36,700 nucleotides of DNA. Origin: Nitrosomonadales bacterium. Its GTDB lineage: Bacteria > Pseudomonadota > Gammaproteobacteria > Burkholderiales > Gallionellaceae. Where the stretch lies: the NCBI GenBank assembly GCA_016721605.1, contig JADKHS010000019.1:1-36700 (forward strand), read 5' to 3'. Below are positions 1 through 9,499 of the stretch, piece by piece. The notes beneath the pieces were generated by a model. That model saw only the letters and a list, made by a program, of their open reading frames with translations, ran no database searches and had not been told where the DNA came from. The first letter of the stretch is position 1; every line of letters starts with the position of its first letter. The position numbers and the translations under genes were made by a program.

Positions 1-999
1 GATAACTCAGACACAGCCAAAAAAAGATTTCTGTGCAGCTTCTAAACTAATTTTTTGTTGGGTTAGATCACTGATCGCCTTATTGAAATCCAAGTCCTGC
101 AGTTGCGATAGCGTTTGTTTGTATTGTTCACCTATACTCTCACCCGTGCTTTGTAGCGCTTCCAGCTCACTTAGACGAGTCCCCAACGAGGCGCGCACTG
201 TCAACACATTATCAATGCCGCGATCCAGACTATTTAACGCCTGGTTGCGACTGTTGGTAAATTCCGCCGCCGCTACCGCTCCACCCAGTGAATTAGGCGT
301 TCTCAAAGCAGTAATCAAATTGGAGATAGTCTTAAAGATACTTTCGTTAGTGCTGGGCGCTACGGTAAAAACATCACCGCTCGCTGGCGCCCCTGTGATA
401 TCAAACTGCAAGCCGTCAAAGCTAATTACCTGTCCGCTAACGTAGGGCGTCCCCGCTGCTATTGGCACCGGTACCAATGCCCCTGGCGTAATATTTGTCA
501 CACCATAAGTTGTCACACCAGCGACCACGCTGAACGTCACCTGATAATTATTCCCAGTAAGCAACGCCGGATTAGTAGTCGCCCCTAAACTGACAATGCC
601 ACTTCCGGTATTCGCGGCTGCCGCCTCGACATTAAACGTTCCGTTACCATCTTTGACGCGCATAAAAATGTCTGCGCCGGAATCGCTGGCCGCCAATTGT
701 CTGGAGCCGCTAACCTGAATCATGCGCTGGCCATCATCAGTTTGATACTGGACACCCGCACTGGTGTTGGCAAACGGTTGTGTTCTGCCCTGAAAACCAG
801 AAAATAAATAATTACCGATTCCATCTGTGCTATTTGCCAGCGTCAGTAGCTCTTCCAGACGCCCACTCAAATCCGTCGCAAAGGTTTGCTTATCAGAATT
901 CGTTAGCCCCCCATTACCTGCATTAACCGCTACTGTTCTGACGTCCTGCAGCAAATTCGTTACGCTTTGCAAAATACTCTCGGATAACGAAGCAGAATG
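1..999 (-). pseudogene. flgL: flagellar hook-filament junction protein FlgL, 5'-deleted and frameshifted
   Basis: FlgL (HAP3) joins the hook-associated protein FlgK to the flagellin filament outside the cell. The open frame resembles FlgL from the middle of its N-terminal D0/D1 helix (LQSVTNLLQDVRT) through the ANSTDG-NYLFSGF stretch to the C-terminal helix. About the first 70-75 residues of a normal FlgL are missing: the frame is fused to the end of flgK, with a stop at 1000-1002, and the first in-frame ATG is at 972. Near the left edge a run of seven A at 19-25 shifts the frame so that it ends at 7. With one base fewer the reading becomes KSFLAVSELS, the usual FlgL C-terminus, which would run off the window. 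FlgL needs both terminal helices for assembly, so this copy should not work as written. Family assignment is firm; whether the damage is real is open. Confidence 0.85.
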
Positions 1000-2884
1000 C
1001 TAAAGTATTGGCAGTTTGGATCACCCTGCCCGCAGCTTGATAGGCACGCTGATAGCGCATCAGGTTAGCCGCTTCTTCATCCAGATTCACTCCAGAGATC
1101 GATTGTTGCGTCTGAATAATTTGATTAACCATACTGGTTTGCGCCCGACTGGTTAATTCCAGTTCGTGAGTTTTATTACCGACCTGACTGACCAGTTGCG
1201 CATAAGCACCCTGATACGAAGCAGTTCCACCCGCAATTGTATTTTTGGTTTGCAAATTTGCCAGCAATAATCCATTACGGTTATCAGCTGTGGCATTGGT
1301 GTTGCTTGCCACCGTGAAGGTATCCCCAGCTGCCGGGGCACCGGTAATCTGCATAGTCCAACCGTTATAGGTGATAGCTGCACCCGCGGTATAAGCCACA
1401 CCGGCAACCGGGGAACCCGGTATCCCTGTACCCGTCACAGTATAGGTAGCTGGTGGATTATCGAACACAATACTGACTGGTTGCTGCAAATTGGCATTGA
1501 CAGGAAAAACTGCATTGACCGTGCCCCCGCTAACGCGCCCCGAACCGATATTAGCCAATGACGCATTAGTACGAATTGGTGCCGCCGCTGCGATCTTGGA
1601 AGTGTCACTGATAGCAACAGCAATATCACTCGCTCCATTTATGGTCGGGCGTATCAAATAGCTATCGCCCGCCACCGCTCCCGCAGTGGTCGTTATCGTA
1701 AGGCCATCCACCGTTTGTGGCAAAGTAGCTAAGGCCGTAACCGTGTTATCCGAAAGGCGTGTTAACGTATAAGCAGTCCCTCCGTTGAACCGCAACGAAT
1801 AATCGCTACCGGTCAGTGCTACAGAACTGGCAATGCTGGCGCTAACAGTAGCGGTACCAGTATTTGCTACATTGGTATTAACTAGGGGCACTGGTTGGGT
1901 AAAGAAATTGCCACCCAGCGCGCCACCCAAATCCTGCCCAAGCTTATGCTGTTGATTGAACGTATCCGCCAATACCAGAGCCACCCGGCCCAAGGCGCTT
2001 TGTTGGACATCCAGGGATTCGCTGCGGAAGGCTATCAGCCCCCCCAAATTCCCCCCCTGAAAACTACTTTGCTGCACACGTGCAAAGGTTGTACCTGAGC
2101 CATATGCCACTTCGACTTTAGAGGGGTCGCTGAAAGATTGGACGGCCTTTAAAGTAATGGCCTGCTCTCCTACCACCAGTGCTTGCCCAGTTCCGATGAA
2201 TACGTTGAACGTGCCATCGCTTTGCTTGACTACACTCGCCTTAATTTCCTTATTCAACTGCGATATAAGTTGGTCACGCTGATCCAGCAAATCGTTAGGC
2301 GTTTGCTCATTAAATGCAGCTTGTGCCAACACAATATTCTTGTTTATTGATGCAATTTGCTGCGCATAGCTGTTAATGGTTGTTACGCTGCTGCTAATCT
2401 GACCATTAATACTGCTATTAATGTCGCTAATGCGCTGATTTAATGACTGAAACCGCGACACCAAAAACTGTGCGCTACCCAGCATGGCTTGCCGCGCGGC
2501 TTGGGACTCCGGCGAACTGGCAACATTATTTACCGCGCTGAAAAGCTCCTGCAATGCAGGCGACAGACCGGCGTCGGAATCAGCCAGCATATTATCGATC
2601 TGTCCAATCTGCTGGTAATAGGTTTCCAATTGACTTGCCTGCGCCTGTCCTTGCAAAACTTGATTAGACAGAAATTCGTTATATATTCGTTTGACAGTAC
2701 TGACGTCTACTCCCTGGCCAATAAACCCCGCACCTGTCGCCTGGGGGAAACGCGTAGCTAACACAACCTCCTGCCGATTAAAACCGGCCGTATTCGCATT
2801 GGCAATATTGTGTTCAGTCGTCGACAGCCCAATTTGGGCTGCATTCAATGCACTGACCCCGCTCCCGAAAATACCGATTCCCAT
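923..2884 (-). CDS. flgK: flagellar hook-associated protein FlgK (HAP1), altered C-terminus
   Basis: FlgK caps the hook and forms the first hook-filament junction zone. The N-terminus (SGVSALNAAQIGLSTTEHNIANANTAGFNRQ) is the conserved rod/hook-family D0 helix. The C-terminus has the matching helix (NLMRYQRAYQAAGRVIQTANTL). A normal FlgK ends within about eight residues after NTL; here about 25 unrelated residues follow, because the frame runs out of phase into flgL sequence. The central part carries large variable D2/D3-type inserts, including an ITGAPAAGDTFTV segment near residue 530 that resembles one in FlgL. A FliA-type promoter lies about 150 bp upstream, so flgK-flgL is probably a late flagellar operon separate from flgB-J. 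The start at 2884 gives the canonical N-terminus. Confidence 0.93.
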   Translation of the reverse strand: MGIGIFGSGVSALNAAQIGLSTTEHNIANANTAGFNRQEVVLATRFPQATGAGFIGQGVDVSTVKRIYNEFLSNQVLQGQAQASQLETYYQQIGQIDNMLADSDAGLSPALQELFSAVNNVASSPESQAARQAMLGSAQFLVSRFQSLNQRISDINSSINGQISSSVTTINSYAQQIASINKNIVLAQAAFNEQTPNDLLDQRDQLISQLNKEIKASVVKQSDGTFNVFIGTGQALVVGEQAITLKAVQSFSDPSKVEVAYGSGTTFARVQQSSFQGGNLGGLIAFRSESLDVQQSALGRVALVLADTFNQQHKLGQDLGGALGGNFFTQPVPLVNTNVANTGTATVSASIASSVALTGSDYSLRFNGGTAYTLTRLSDNTVTALATLPQTVDGLTITTTAGAVAGDSYLIRPTINGASDIAVAISDTSKIAAAAPIRTNASLANIGSGRVSGGTVNAVFPVNANLQQPVSIVFDNPPATYTVTGTGIPGSPVAGVAYTAGAAITYNGWTMQITGAPAAGDTFTVASNTNATADNRNGLLLANLQTKNTIAGGTASYQGAYAQLVSQVGNKTHELELTSRAQTSMVNQIIQTQQSISGVNLDEEAANLMRYQRAYQAAGRVIQTANTLAFCFVIREYFAKRNEFAAGRQNSSG

Positions 2885-3033
2885 AAAATCCTTGTCACAC
2901 TTCTCGTGTTAAAACTTATCGTATGTACTCAGCGCAAAATGAAAGGTTATAAATAATCACAATTTTTTCCCTCATTTGTGAGAACAAGAACGCTCCGCCT
3001 GGCCTAAAAATTGTAGGACGTCTTATTGTTGGA

Positions 3034-3060
3034 TTATCGACGCCCCGAAAAAATTCTTGA
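3034..3060 (-). promoter_or_regulatory. sigma-28 (FliA) promoter for flgKL
   Basis: Read on the minus strand, TCAAGAAT (3053-3060) and GTCGATAA (3034-3041) are separated by 11 bases. This is close to the FliA consensus (TAAAGTTT or TCAAGTTT, N11, GCCGATAA). It sits in the flgJ-flgK gap about 150 bp before flgK, where class-3 promoters for hook-associated proteins are usual. Confidence 0.75.
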
Positions 3061-3074
3061 ATTGAACGACGCCA

Positions 3075-3986
3075 TCAACTTATTGTATTAATCCGATTCA
3101 TGACTTTTACCAATTTGTCCGCATAATCAGGATCAGTCGCATAACCCGCGCGCTGTAATGCGTGGGCTAACTCAGGGCTCCCCTGCCCTGATTGCAACAC
3201 TTGGGCGTAACGTGGATTGTCCCGCAACAGATGGGCATAATCATTGAATGCTTCGGTGTAGGATGAATAAGCACGGAATTTGTCTACCTGCTTACTTGCT
3301 ATTCCATTGTGGTACTCGGTAGTGACCACTTCCGCTATCTTTCCGCTCCAGTTGCCACCCGCCTTGATACCGAATAAATTAAAACTGGTACTGCCATCAG
3401 GCATGCGTATCTCCCGTCGGCCCCAGCCACTTTCCAGCGCCGCTTGCCCCATTACCAGATGCGTCGGCACACCGGTTTCCTGGCTCGCTTGCACGGCGTG
3501 AGGTGTCATACGGCGCACAAAATCTTGCTGTAGCGGGGTGGGCTGGGATGAACTATTCTTCATTCCATTCAAAAAATTATCACCATACGGCACAGGCATC
3601 GCACTAGCAGGGCGTGCTGGCATAGCCGATACCGATTCTGCCCGTGTCTGGGCAATATCAGGGCTGGCTGGCCGGCTCAATTGCTTGATCATAATATCAG
3701 CCAAACCCACTCCCCGGCTGGACATGCTTTGCACCAATTGCTGATCCAGCATCCCGGTAAACATTTTGGTTTGTTCGTTATCAAACATGCCGTCTTGTGG
3801 TGTAGCCTCACGCATGGACTTCAGCATCATATTCATAAATACTGTTTCAAACTGCTGCGCAACCAGCTTTAGTGCTTGGTCGGGCGATTGTTTGGCCTGC
3901 ATACGCAGCTTGTCCAAGCTTTGTGCACTCACTGCCAAGCTACCGGAAATATCGGCCCTACCGGAAATGTCGATTGGATTATTCAT
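3075..3986 (-). CDS. flgJ: flagellar rod assembly protein and peptidoglycan hydrolase FlgJ
   Basis: FlgJ scaffolds the rod in the periplasm and cuts peptidoglycan so that it can pass. It has two domains. The N-terminal rod-binding domain (about residues 25-100) contains QFETVFMNMMLKSMRE. The C-terminal glucosaminidase domain (about 150-300) contains QAALESGWGRREI, with the catalytic Glu, and NLFGIKAGGNW. The ATG at 3986 is preferred over the one at 3995 because a GGGA lies at suitable distance before it. At about 303 residues it is a normal length for two-domain FlgJ of beta- and gammaproteobacteria. It follows flgI after about 90 bp. Confidence 0.95.
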   Translation of the reverse strand: MNNPIDISGRADISGSLAVSAQSLDKLRMQAKQSPDQALKLVAQQFETVFMNMMLKSMREATPQDGMFDNEQTKMFTGMLDQQLVQSMSSRGVGLADIMIKQLSRPASPDIAQTRAESVSAMPARPASAMPVPYGDNFLNGMKNSSSQPTPLQQDFVRRMTPHAVQASQETGVPTHLVMGQAALESGWGRREIRMPDGSTSFNLFGIKAGGNWSGKIAEVVTTEYHNGIASKQVDKFRAYSSYTEAFNDYAHLLRDNPRYAQVLQSGQGSPELAHALQRAGYATDPDYADKLVKVMNRINTIS

Positions 3987-4074
3987 TGTCAGCATCCCAA
4001 TAAATTTATTGTTCGAAACCAGACAGACAGTTGATGCAATTCAGGGTGCGCTTGTGACGTTTATCGGGAGTTCA

Positions 4075-5199
4075 TCAAATGATCTCGAGTTCAGCGCGCA
4101 ACGCCCCGGCAGACTTCATCGCCTGCAAGATAGCCAGCAGATCCTGCGGAGTTGCGCCTATTGAATTCAGCGCTTTCACCACTTCGCCCAACGACACACC
4201 TTTATTCAGCATGACCAATCCCCCTTTATCAGACTGAATGTCGATTGTGGATTTGGCGACCTGCACTGTTTTACCCTGGGAGAATGGGTTAGGTTGGCTC
4301 ACCGCGACATCGGTATTGATTACCACTGTCAGGTTGCCATGTGAAATGGCGCAATTCTCCAGCGTCACCATCTGATTCATAACAACCGAACCGGTACGTG
4401 CATTTACGATTACACGCGCCCCACCCTGAGCGGGGTCAACCTGCAAATTTTCGACCTGTGAAACAAACGCCACGCGTGCGCTGCCTGTTGGCGCGCGCAC
4501 CTGAACAGTTCGGCCATCCACAGCCGCAGCAATTTCGGTAGATGGCGAAAGCCCTACATTGATTGCATCGGCAAGGCGTGTTGCAGTAGTGAAGTCCATG
4601 ACGTTTAATTCAAGATTAATGTAGTCGCCCTGCCCCAATACAGTCGGCACGGCCCGTTCTACGGTCGCCCCTCCGGGAATACGCCCGACACTCAAATGAT
4701 TGACCTGCACCTTGGCATTACCGGCTGCCGCGCCCACACCCCCGACCAGCAAATTGCCCTGCGACATGGCATACACCTGACCGTCCGCACCTTTAAGTGG
4801 CGTCATTAAAAGTGTCCCTCCGCGCAGACTTTTTGCATTACCCATCGAAGAAACTGTAACGTCTATCGTTTGCCCGGGACGCGCGAATGGTGGGAGCGTT
4901 GCCGTCACCATGACTGCCGCCACATTTTTTAATTGCAGGATAATATTGGGTGGCAAACTCACTCCCATTTGCGTCAGCATACTGATTACACTTTGCACGG
5001 TGAATGGCGTTTGGGTGGTCAAATCACCGCTGTTATCCAGACCAGCAACCAAGCCATAACCAAGCAACTGGTTTTCCCGCACCCCTTGAATATTGGCGAG
5101 ATCCTTAATGCGTTCAGCGGATGCGGTAACAGGCATAACAACGAGCAGAGCCAATAATATTGTTCTGGCAATTCGCATCATCATTTTAAATATAGGCAT
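4075..5199 (-). CDS. flgI: flagellar P-ring protein FlgI
   Basis: FlgI forms the periplasmic P ring around the rod. The start at 5199 follows an AAGG ribosome site and gives a 374-residue precursor, the usual length. An upstream in-frame start at 5307 would overlap flgH and add unrelated residues. The N-terminus has a Sec signal peptide (ARTILLALLVVMPVTASA). The mature protein begins ERIKDLANIQGVRENQLLGYGLV, the family hallmark, and ends in the conserved ATPQDLLAILQAMKSAGAL helix. The gap to flgH is 13 bp, indicating cotranscription. No lesion is visible. Confidence 0.96.
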   Translation of the reverse strand: MPIFKMMMRIARTILLALLVVMPVTASAERIKDLANIQGVRENQLLGYGLVAGLDNSGDLTTQTPFTVQSVISMLTQMGVSLPPNIILQLKNVAAVMVTATLPPFARPGQTIDVTVSSMGNAKSLRGGTLLMTPLKGADGQVYAMSQGNLLVGGVGAAAGNAKVQVNHLSVGRIPGGATVERAVPTVLGQGDYINLELNVMDFTTATRLADAINVGLSPSTEIAAAVDGRTVQVRAPTGSARVAFVSQVENLQVDPAQGGARVIVNARTGSVVMNQMVTLENCAISHGNLTVVINTDVAVSQPNPFSQGKTVQVAKSTIDIQSDKGGLVMLNKGVSLGEVVKALNSIGATPQDLLAILQAMKSAGALRAELEII

Positions 5200-5212
5200 T
5201 ACATCAAGCCTT

Positions 5213-5893
5213 TCAGAACGGCAATACGGACATAAATACGCGGCCCAGCATGCTCGTGACGACAGACATATCAATATGATTAGCGCCCTTATATTCAATA
5301 TGCGCATCTGCCACTTGTGTGGATTGCACGGTATTGGTACCGGAAATGGTGAACGGATTCACTATTCCGGAAAAACGGATGAACTCATTAGCTTGATTAA
5401 TCGCTACCTGTTTCTCGCCGCTAACTAATAAATTGCCACTTGTTAACACTTCAACCACAGTCACGGTGACAGTGCCCGTAAAAGTATTATCACCCGCATT
5501 ATTGCTCTTGTTATTCAAACTACCGTTTGAGTTACCGGCAATGCCTATCCCATTTATCCTCGACGCACCGCCTGGAACTTGTGTAACGATCGGCGTTTCC
5601 ACAGAAATACTTCCTTTATGTTCCGCGCCGCTACTGGATTTCCCGGTAGCGGAAGTCGTTTCAGAAATGATAATGGTAAGGATGTCGCCTACGTTGCGTG
5701 CGCGTTTGCCTTCATACAATGGCCGCTCGTTCTGTCCAGCTTGAAATATGGCACCGCTATTGTTATTGGCACCTATTGTCCTATCAGGCGCACGCGCAGT
5801 CATAGGCTGATGGACGTTAGTCGAAGGGACATGCGCGCAACCCACAAGAACCAACATCACGCTACATATCATCCAGCTAAACAAGTTCAACAT
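5213..5893 (-). CDS. flgH: flagellar L-ring lipoprotein FlgH
   Basis: FlgH forms the outer-membrane L ring. The N-terminus is a lipoprotein signal with lipobox LVGC (Cys about residue 19). The body has family motifs RARNVGDILTIII, GEKQVAINQANEFIRFSG and the end GRVFMSVLPF. The ATG at 5893 is better spaced from the GGAGTGGG ribosome site than the one at 5905, which lies four bases from GGAG. About 226 residues is normal. It sits between flgG and flgI with very short gaps. Confidence 0.95.
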   Translation of the reverse strand: MLNLFSWMICSVMLVLVGCAHVPSTNVHQPMTARAPDRTIGANNNSGAIFQAGQNERPLYEGKRARNVGDILTIIISETTSATGKSSSGAEHKGSISVETPIVTQVPGGASRINGIGIAGNSNGSLNNKSNNAGDNTFTGTVTVTVVEVLTSGNLLVSGEKQVAINQANEFIRFSGIVNPFTISGTNTVQSTQVADAHIEYKGANHIDMSVVTSMLGRVFMSVLPF

Positions 5894-5910
5894 TACGCAT
5901 CCCACTCCAT

Positions 5911-6693
5911 TTACATCTGCGATAATTTTTGTAACATCTGGTCTGAGACCGTGATTGCCTTGGAATTGATTTCATAAGCACGCTGCGTCTGTATCATATT
6001 AACCAGCTCCTCAACGACGTTCACATTAGAAGTCTCCACATAGCCTTGAACCAATAGTCCGGCGCCATTGGTACCTGGTACATTGGTGTTGGGCGTTCCA
6101 GACGATGCAGTTTCTACATATAAATTTTCGCCTTGGCTTTGTAGGCCAACCGGATTAATGAAAACAGCCAATTGCACGCTGCCAATCTGCACGGGTGCCG
6201 CCACTCCGGCCTGCGTCACCGACACCGTACCATCACGGCCTATGGTGACACCGGTGGCATTGACTGGAATAGTCAAAGCCGGTTGCACCACAAAGCCACT
6301 AGAAGTCACCAGCTGTCCCTGGCTATCAACCTGAAATGATCCGTCTCGTGTGTAAGCCGTCGTACCATCCGGCATTAACACCTGGAAAAATCCCGCACCC
6401 TGTATTGCTATATCAAACTGATTGCTGGTTTGCTGCAAATTGCCCTGAGTTTGAATACGCTCGGAGGCAGTTGGACGCACGCCAGTGCCAATCTGCAAAC
6501 CAGATGGAATCTGGGTCTGTTGCGAAGATTGCGCACCAGGCTGGCGGATAGTTTGATACAGCAAATCCTCAAATACCGCACGCGAACGCTTGAAACCAGT
6601 GGTGCTAACATTCGCCAGATTGTTAGCGATTACGTCCATCTGGGTTTGTTGCGCTTCCAGTCCCGTTTTAGAAATCCATAAGGAACGTATCAT
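5911..6693 (-). CDS. flgG: flagellar distal rod protein FlgG
   Basis: FlgG builds the distal rod that crosses the peptidoglycan and outer membrane. The start at 6693 (MIRSLWISKTGLEAQQ) is canonical and lies eight bases after AAGGA; an ATG at 6702 abuts the ribosome site. It has the rod-family N-terminal motif NNLANVSTTGFKRSR and C-terminal helix VEELVNMIQTQRAYEINSKA. The length of 260 residues is typical. The frame is intact, in contrast with the neighbouring flgF. Confidence 0.97.
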   Translation of the reverse strand: MIRSLWISKTGLEAQQTQMDVIANNLANVSTTGFKRSRAVFEDLLYQTIRQPGAQSSQQTQIPSGLQIGTGVRPTASERIQTQGNLQQTSNQFDIAIQGAGFFQVLMPDGTTAYTRDGSFQVDSQGQLVTSSGFVVQPALTIPVNATGVTIGRDGTVSVTQAGVAAPVQIGSVQLAVFINPVGLQSQGENLYVETASSGTPNTNVPGTNGAGLLVQGYVETSNVNVVEELVNMIQTQRAYEINSKAITVSDQMLQKLSQM

Positions 6694-6742
6694 GCCCATC
6701 ATCCTTTCAAAATTTATAGGAGCGCGATTAGCCGCGCCAAGA

Positions 6743-7486
6743 TCAAGCGTTCATATTTAATAACTGACTAGCCTGTCTGGCGTTGTTGTCAGCGCTCTGC
6801 AACATCTTCATCTGCATATCAAACTGCCGCGCCAGCGAAATCATACTCACCATCGCTTCCACCGTATTCACATTGCTGCTTTCCAAATTACCGGGAGCCA
6901 CCTTCACCGCTATATCAGCTGCAGCAGGCTTGCCATCCTTGGTACGGAACATACCGTCATCACCGCGCACCATCTGCTCTTCCGCCGGATTCACCAGCTT
7001 GATCCGCCCAACCAACACGACCTGATTAGGTGGCAATCCGGTAGGGACGGTTGATATAGTGCCATCCTTGCCTACAGTAACTTCGGTGTTTGGCGGAATG
7101 GTAATCAAACCGGCGTCACCGGCCACATTCAAGCCGGCACGGGTCTGTAGAATACCTTCCGGTGAAACCTGAAAACTGCCATTACGGGTATATGCCTCAC
7201 TGCCGTTTTCCATCTGTACGGCAATCCAACCCCGCCTTGTACTGCCATATCCAGATTCCGCCCGGTTGGCTGCATTACCCCAGGTGTAAAATCGGCACCA
7301 GCCGTCGAATCCACCACAAAAGCGCGCGTTGGTAAACCTTCACCAACCAGCGGCACTGCCCGGAAAGCATTAACGGCAGCGCGGTAACCTGGCGTGTTAA
7401 CGTTGGATAAATTCTGTCCCACCGACGCCTGCTGTTGCAGTATGTGCGATGCTCCGCTCCATGGCTGTGTAAATGAGCCTATCCAT
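6743..7486 (-). pseudogene. flgF: flagellar proximal rod protein FlgF, two frameshifts
   Basis: FlgF is a proximal rod protein. The true start is at 7486 (MDRLIYTAM) after GAGGAGAGGAG. Two single-base breaks interrupt the frame. Around 7459-7462 one extra base separates MDRLIYTAM from SGASHILQQQASVGQN. At about 7231-7234 a four-C run (plus strand) lacks one base; restoring it gives QGGGWIAVQMENGSEAYTRN. Repaired, the protein is about 247 residues, normal for FlgF, ending in the rod-family helix VEAMVSMISLARQFDMQMKML. Both breaks lie in short G/C runs and flgE and flgG on either side are intact, so sequencing error is at least as likely as a real pseudogene. Confidence 0.88.
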
Positions 7487-7523
7487 ACTCCTCTCCTCAG
7501 TTAAACAACAGTCAGGTAACTAC

Positions 7524-8786
7524 TTAGCGCAGGTTGGTAATGGTTTGCAGCACTGAATCCTGCGTCTTGATAGTTTGTGCGTTAGCCTGATATACACGTT
7601 GCGCCACAATCATATTCACCAATTCAGCGGTCAAATCCACATTGGAATCTTCCACAGCGCTTGATTGCACCACGCCCAAACTTGAGCTACCCGGTGTGCC
7701 TACCAATGGCGGGCCTGAGCTTGCGGAGGACATCCACTCATTGTTACCTAAAGGCTGTAAGCCCTGCGGATTGGCAAAATTAGCGAGTAAAATCTGTCCC
7801 AATGCCTTGGATTCCCCATTGGTATAGCGGCCCACAACGGTACCATCCGCGCTAGTACTAAACCCACTCAATTGACCGGATGTATAACCATTTTGGGTCA
7901 ACTCGTTTACTGCAAATGTCGCACCAAACTGCGTGGTATTAACAAAGTTGAACATCAATGGCTGAGGTGTAGTCGAACCTGTCCCGTAAACTATACCGCC
8001 AGGTACAGGTACTAACCCTGTTACTGGGGTAATTAAGGTACCGGTTGAGTTAAAAGTTAAAGTGGGAGACGTGCCTAACAGGGTATTCGCTGCAGTCGCA
8101 GGCGTTCCGTCCAAGCCGAGATCATCTACGGTCATGTGGACATCCCAAGTGTTCACAGTCGCATTTTTAACAAAATATGTAGTCGCAATATGGCTATTGC
8201 CCAGACTGTCATATAGCGTCAATGCGGTAGAACTGGTATATGAGGTCGAATCAGTCGGACTAAAAACAGCCGTGGGAGGCACTGATTTACGGGAATCCAG
8301 GTTTATGCCAACTGAAGACGTGGAGGAAGGCTGGGGAGTAAGAGCCTGGGTAGAAATTTGCAATGGCGCTGAACTACCCAGCGAAATGGTTCCTGTCACC
8401 GGATTAACCGCTAAACCAGTTAATTTATGACCCTGCGAGTTCACTATAAAACCATTTCTATCCAATTGAAACTGGCCATTCCGGCTATAAGATGGCACGC
8501 CATTGTTGTCCATTTGATAAAACCCCTGGCCGCTAATCGCTATATCCAACGGATTGTTGGTTACACTGATATTTCCTTGCCCAAATTGCTGGGCCACAGT
8601 TGAAACTTTCGTGCCAATCCCCGCCGATGAACCACCCGAGCCGCCCAAAATATTGGCATACACATCCGCAAATTGCGCTTGTGATTGCTTGAAACCAACG
8701 GTACTCGCGTTAGCTACGTTATTACCAATTACATCCAGATTCTTGGCCGCAGCATTTAATCCGCTTAATCCTTGTTGAAATCCCAT
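7524..8786 (-). CDS. flgE: flagellar hook protein FlgE
   Basis: FlgE polymerises into the flexible hook. The N-terminus MGFQQGLSGLNAAAKNLDVI is diagnostic, followed by the rod/hook motif NNVANASTVGFKQ. The C-terminus has VDLTAELVNMIVAQRVYQAN. The central D1/D2 portion is rich in Ser, Thr and Gly, as usual for surface-exposed hook domains. The length of 420 residues is typical. A strong GGGGAG ribosome site precedes the ATG. flgD ends 15 bp upstream. Confidence 0.97.
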   Translation of the reverse strand: MGFQQGLSGLNAAAKNLDVIGNNVANASTVGFKQSQAQFADVYANILGGSGGSSAGIGTKVSTVAQQFGQGNISVTNNPLDIAISGQGFYQMDNNGVPSYSRNGQFQLDRNGFIVNSQGHKLTGLAVNPVTGTISLGSSAPLQISTQALTPQPSSTSSVGINLDSRKSVPPTAVFSPTDSTSYTSSTALTLYDSLGNSHIATTYFVKNATVNTWDVHMTVDDLGLDGTPATAANTLLGTSPTLTFNSTGTLITPVTGLVPVPGGIVYGTGSTTPQPLMFNFVNTTQFGATFAVNELTQNGYTSGQLSGFSTSADGTVVGRYTNGESKALGQILLANFANPQGLQPLGNNEWMSSASSGPPLVGTPGSSSLGVVQSSAVEDSNVDLTAELVNMIVAQRVYQANAQTIKTQDSVLQTITNLR

Positions 8787-8801
8787 GACACTCCCCTTAG
8801 G

Positions 8802-9485
8802 TTAGATAATTTGTTTTACCGCAGACATTGCAACGCTACCTGCCGACCCTACATCCAACGTAGCTCCATTTACTCCTGGGGTGACAGCGTTGACCATGCC
8901 AAATGTCAGTGCATTAGCTTCAACCTTATCGCCAGCCCGCAGTGCTTCCACCGAAAATTTGTAGGTTCCATTTATGGCAGGAGTACCCGCATCTGTCTGG
9001 CCATCCCATGCCAGCGCTGTCACCCCAGCCTTCTGTGGACCCATTTGCAATGTGCTTACAGTGTTACCCGCAGCGTCCTGTATCAGCACTTTTACGCTGT
9101 CCGCAGGCTGGGTCAGCTCTATCCCACCGATTGCCTTACCATCTTTTAAGGTAATCGCAGAGCCTGGAATCAAAACCCCATGCCCTATCATGCTGGTGGC
9201 CGATAAAGACTGTACAATTGACATACTGTCACTTAACGCTTGCAAGGTAGCGTTAAGCTTATCAATACCGGTTACCGTACTAAGTTGCGCCATCTGCGAT
9301 GTCACCTGCGCGTTATCCATCGGATTCAGCGGATCCTGATTTTTCATTTGGGTAACGAGCAATTTCAAAAATCTATCTTCCGTATCAGGGGCATTGGTTT
9401 CAGTTTTCGACGCAGAATTACTCTTAGCATTAAGCGAAGAAATAATTGCGGAAGCGGAACTGGTATCTTGGGTTGAGCTAATCAT
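8802..9485 (-). CDS. flgD: flagellar hook assembly scaffold FlgD
   Basis: FlgD is the transient hook cap that guides FlgE assembly and is then removed. The conserved N-terminal FlgD block is visible at about residues 35-90 (FLKLLVTQMKNQDPLNPMDN followed by TSQMAQLSTV). The C-terminal half contains the FlgD Ig-like/Tudor region (AGVTALAWDGQTDAG). The length of 227 residues is normal. AAAGGA lies about eight bases before the ATG. It sits 15 bp after flgC and 15 bp before flgE, in one operon. Confidence 0.96.
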   Translation of the reverse strand: MISSTQDTSSASAIISSLNAKSNSASKTETNAPDTEDRFLKLLVTQMKNQDPLNPMDNAQVTSQMAQLSTVTGIDKLNATLQALSDSMSIVQSLSATSMIGHGVLIPGSAITLKDGKAIGGIELTQPADSVKVLIQDAAGNTVSTLQMGPQKAGVTALAWDGQTDAGTPAINGTYKFSVEALRAGDKVEANALTFGMVNAVTPGVNGATLDVGSAGSVAMSAVKQII

Positions 9486-9499
9486 GGCTTATCCTTTCA

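Noticed and set aside
5199..5307. An N-terminally extended FlgI starting at 5307
   Set aside because: The extension overlaps flgH, precedes the natural signal peptide and lacks family resemblance; 5199 has a ribosome site.
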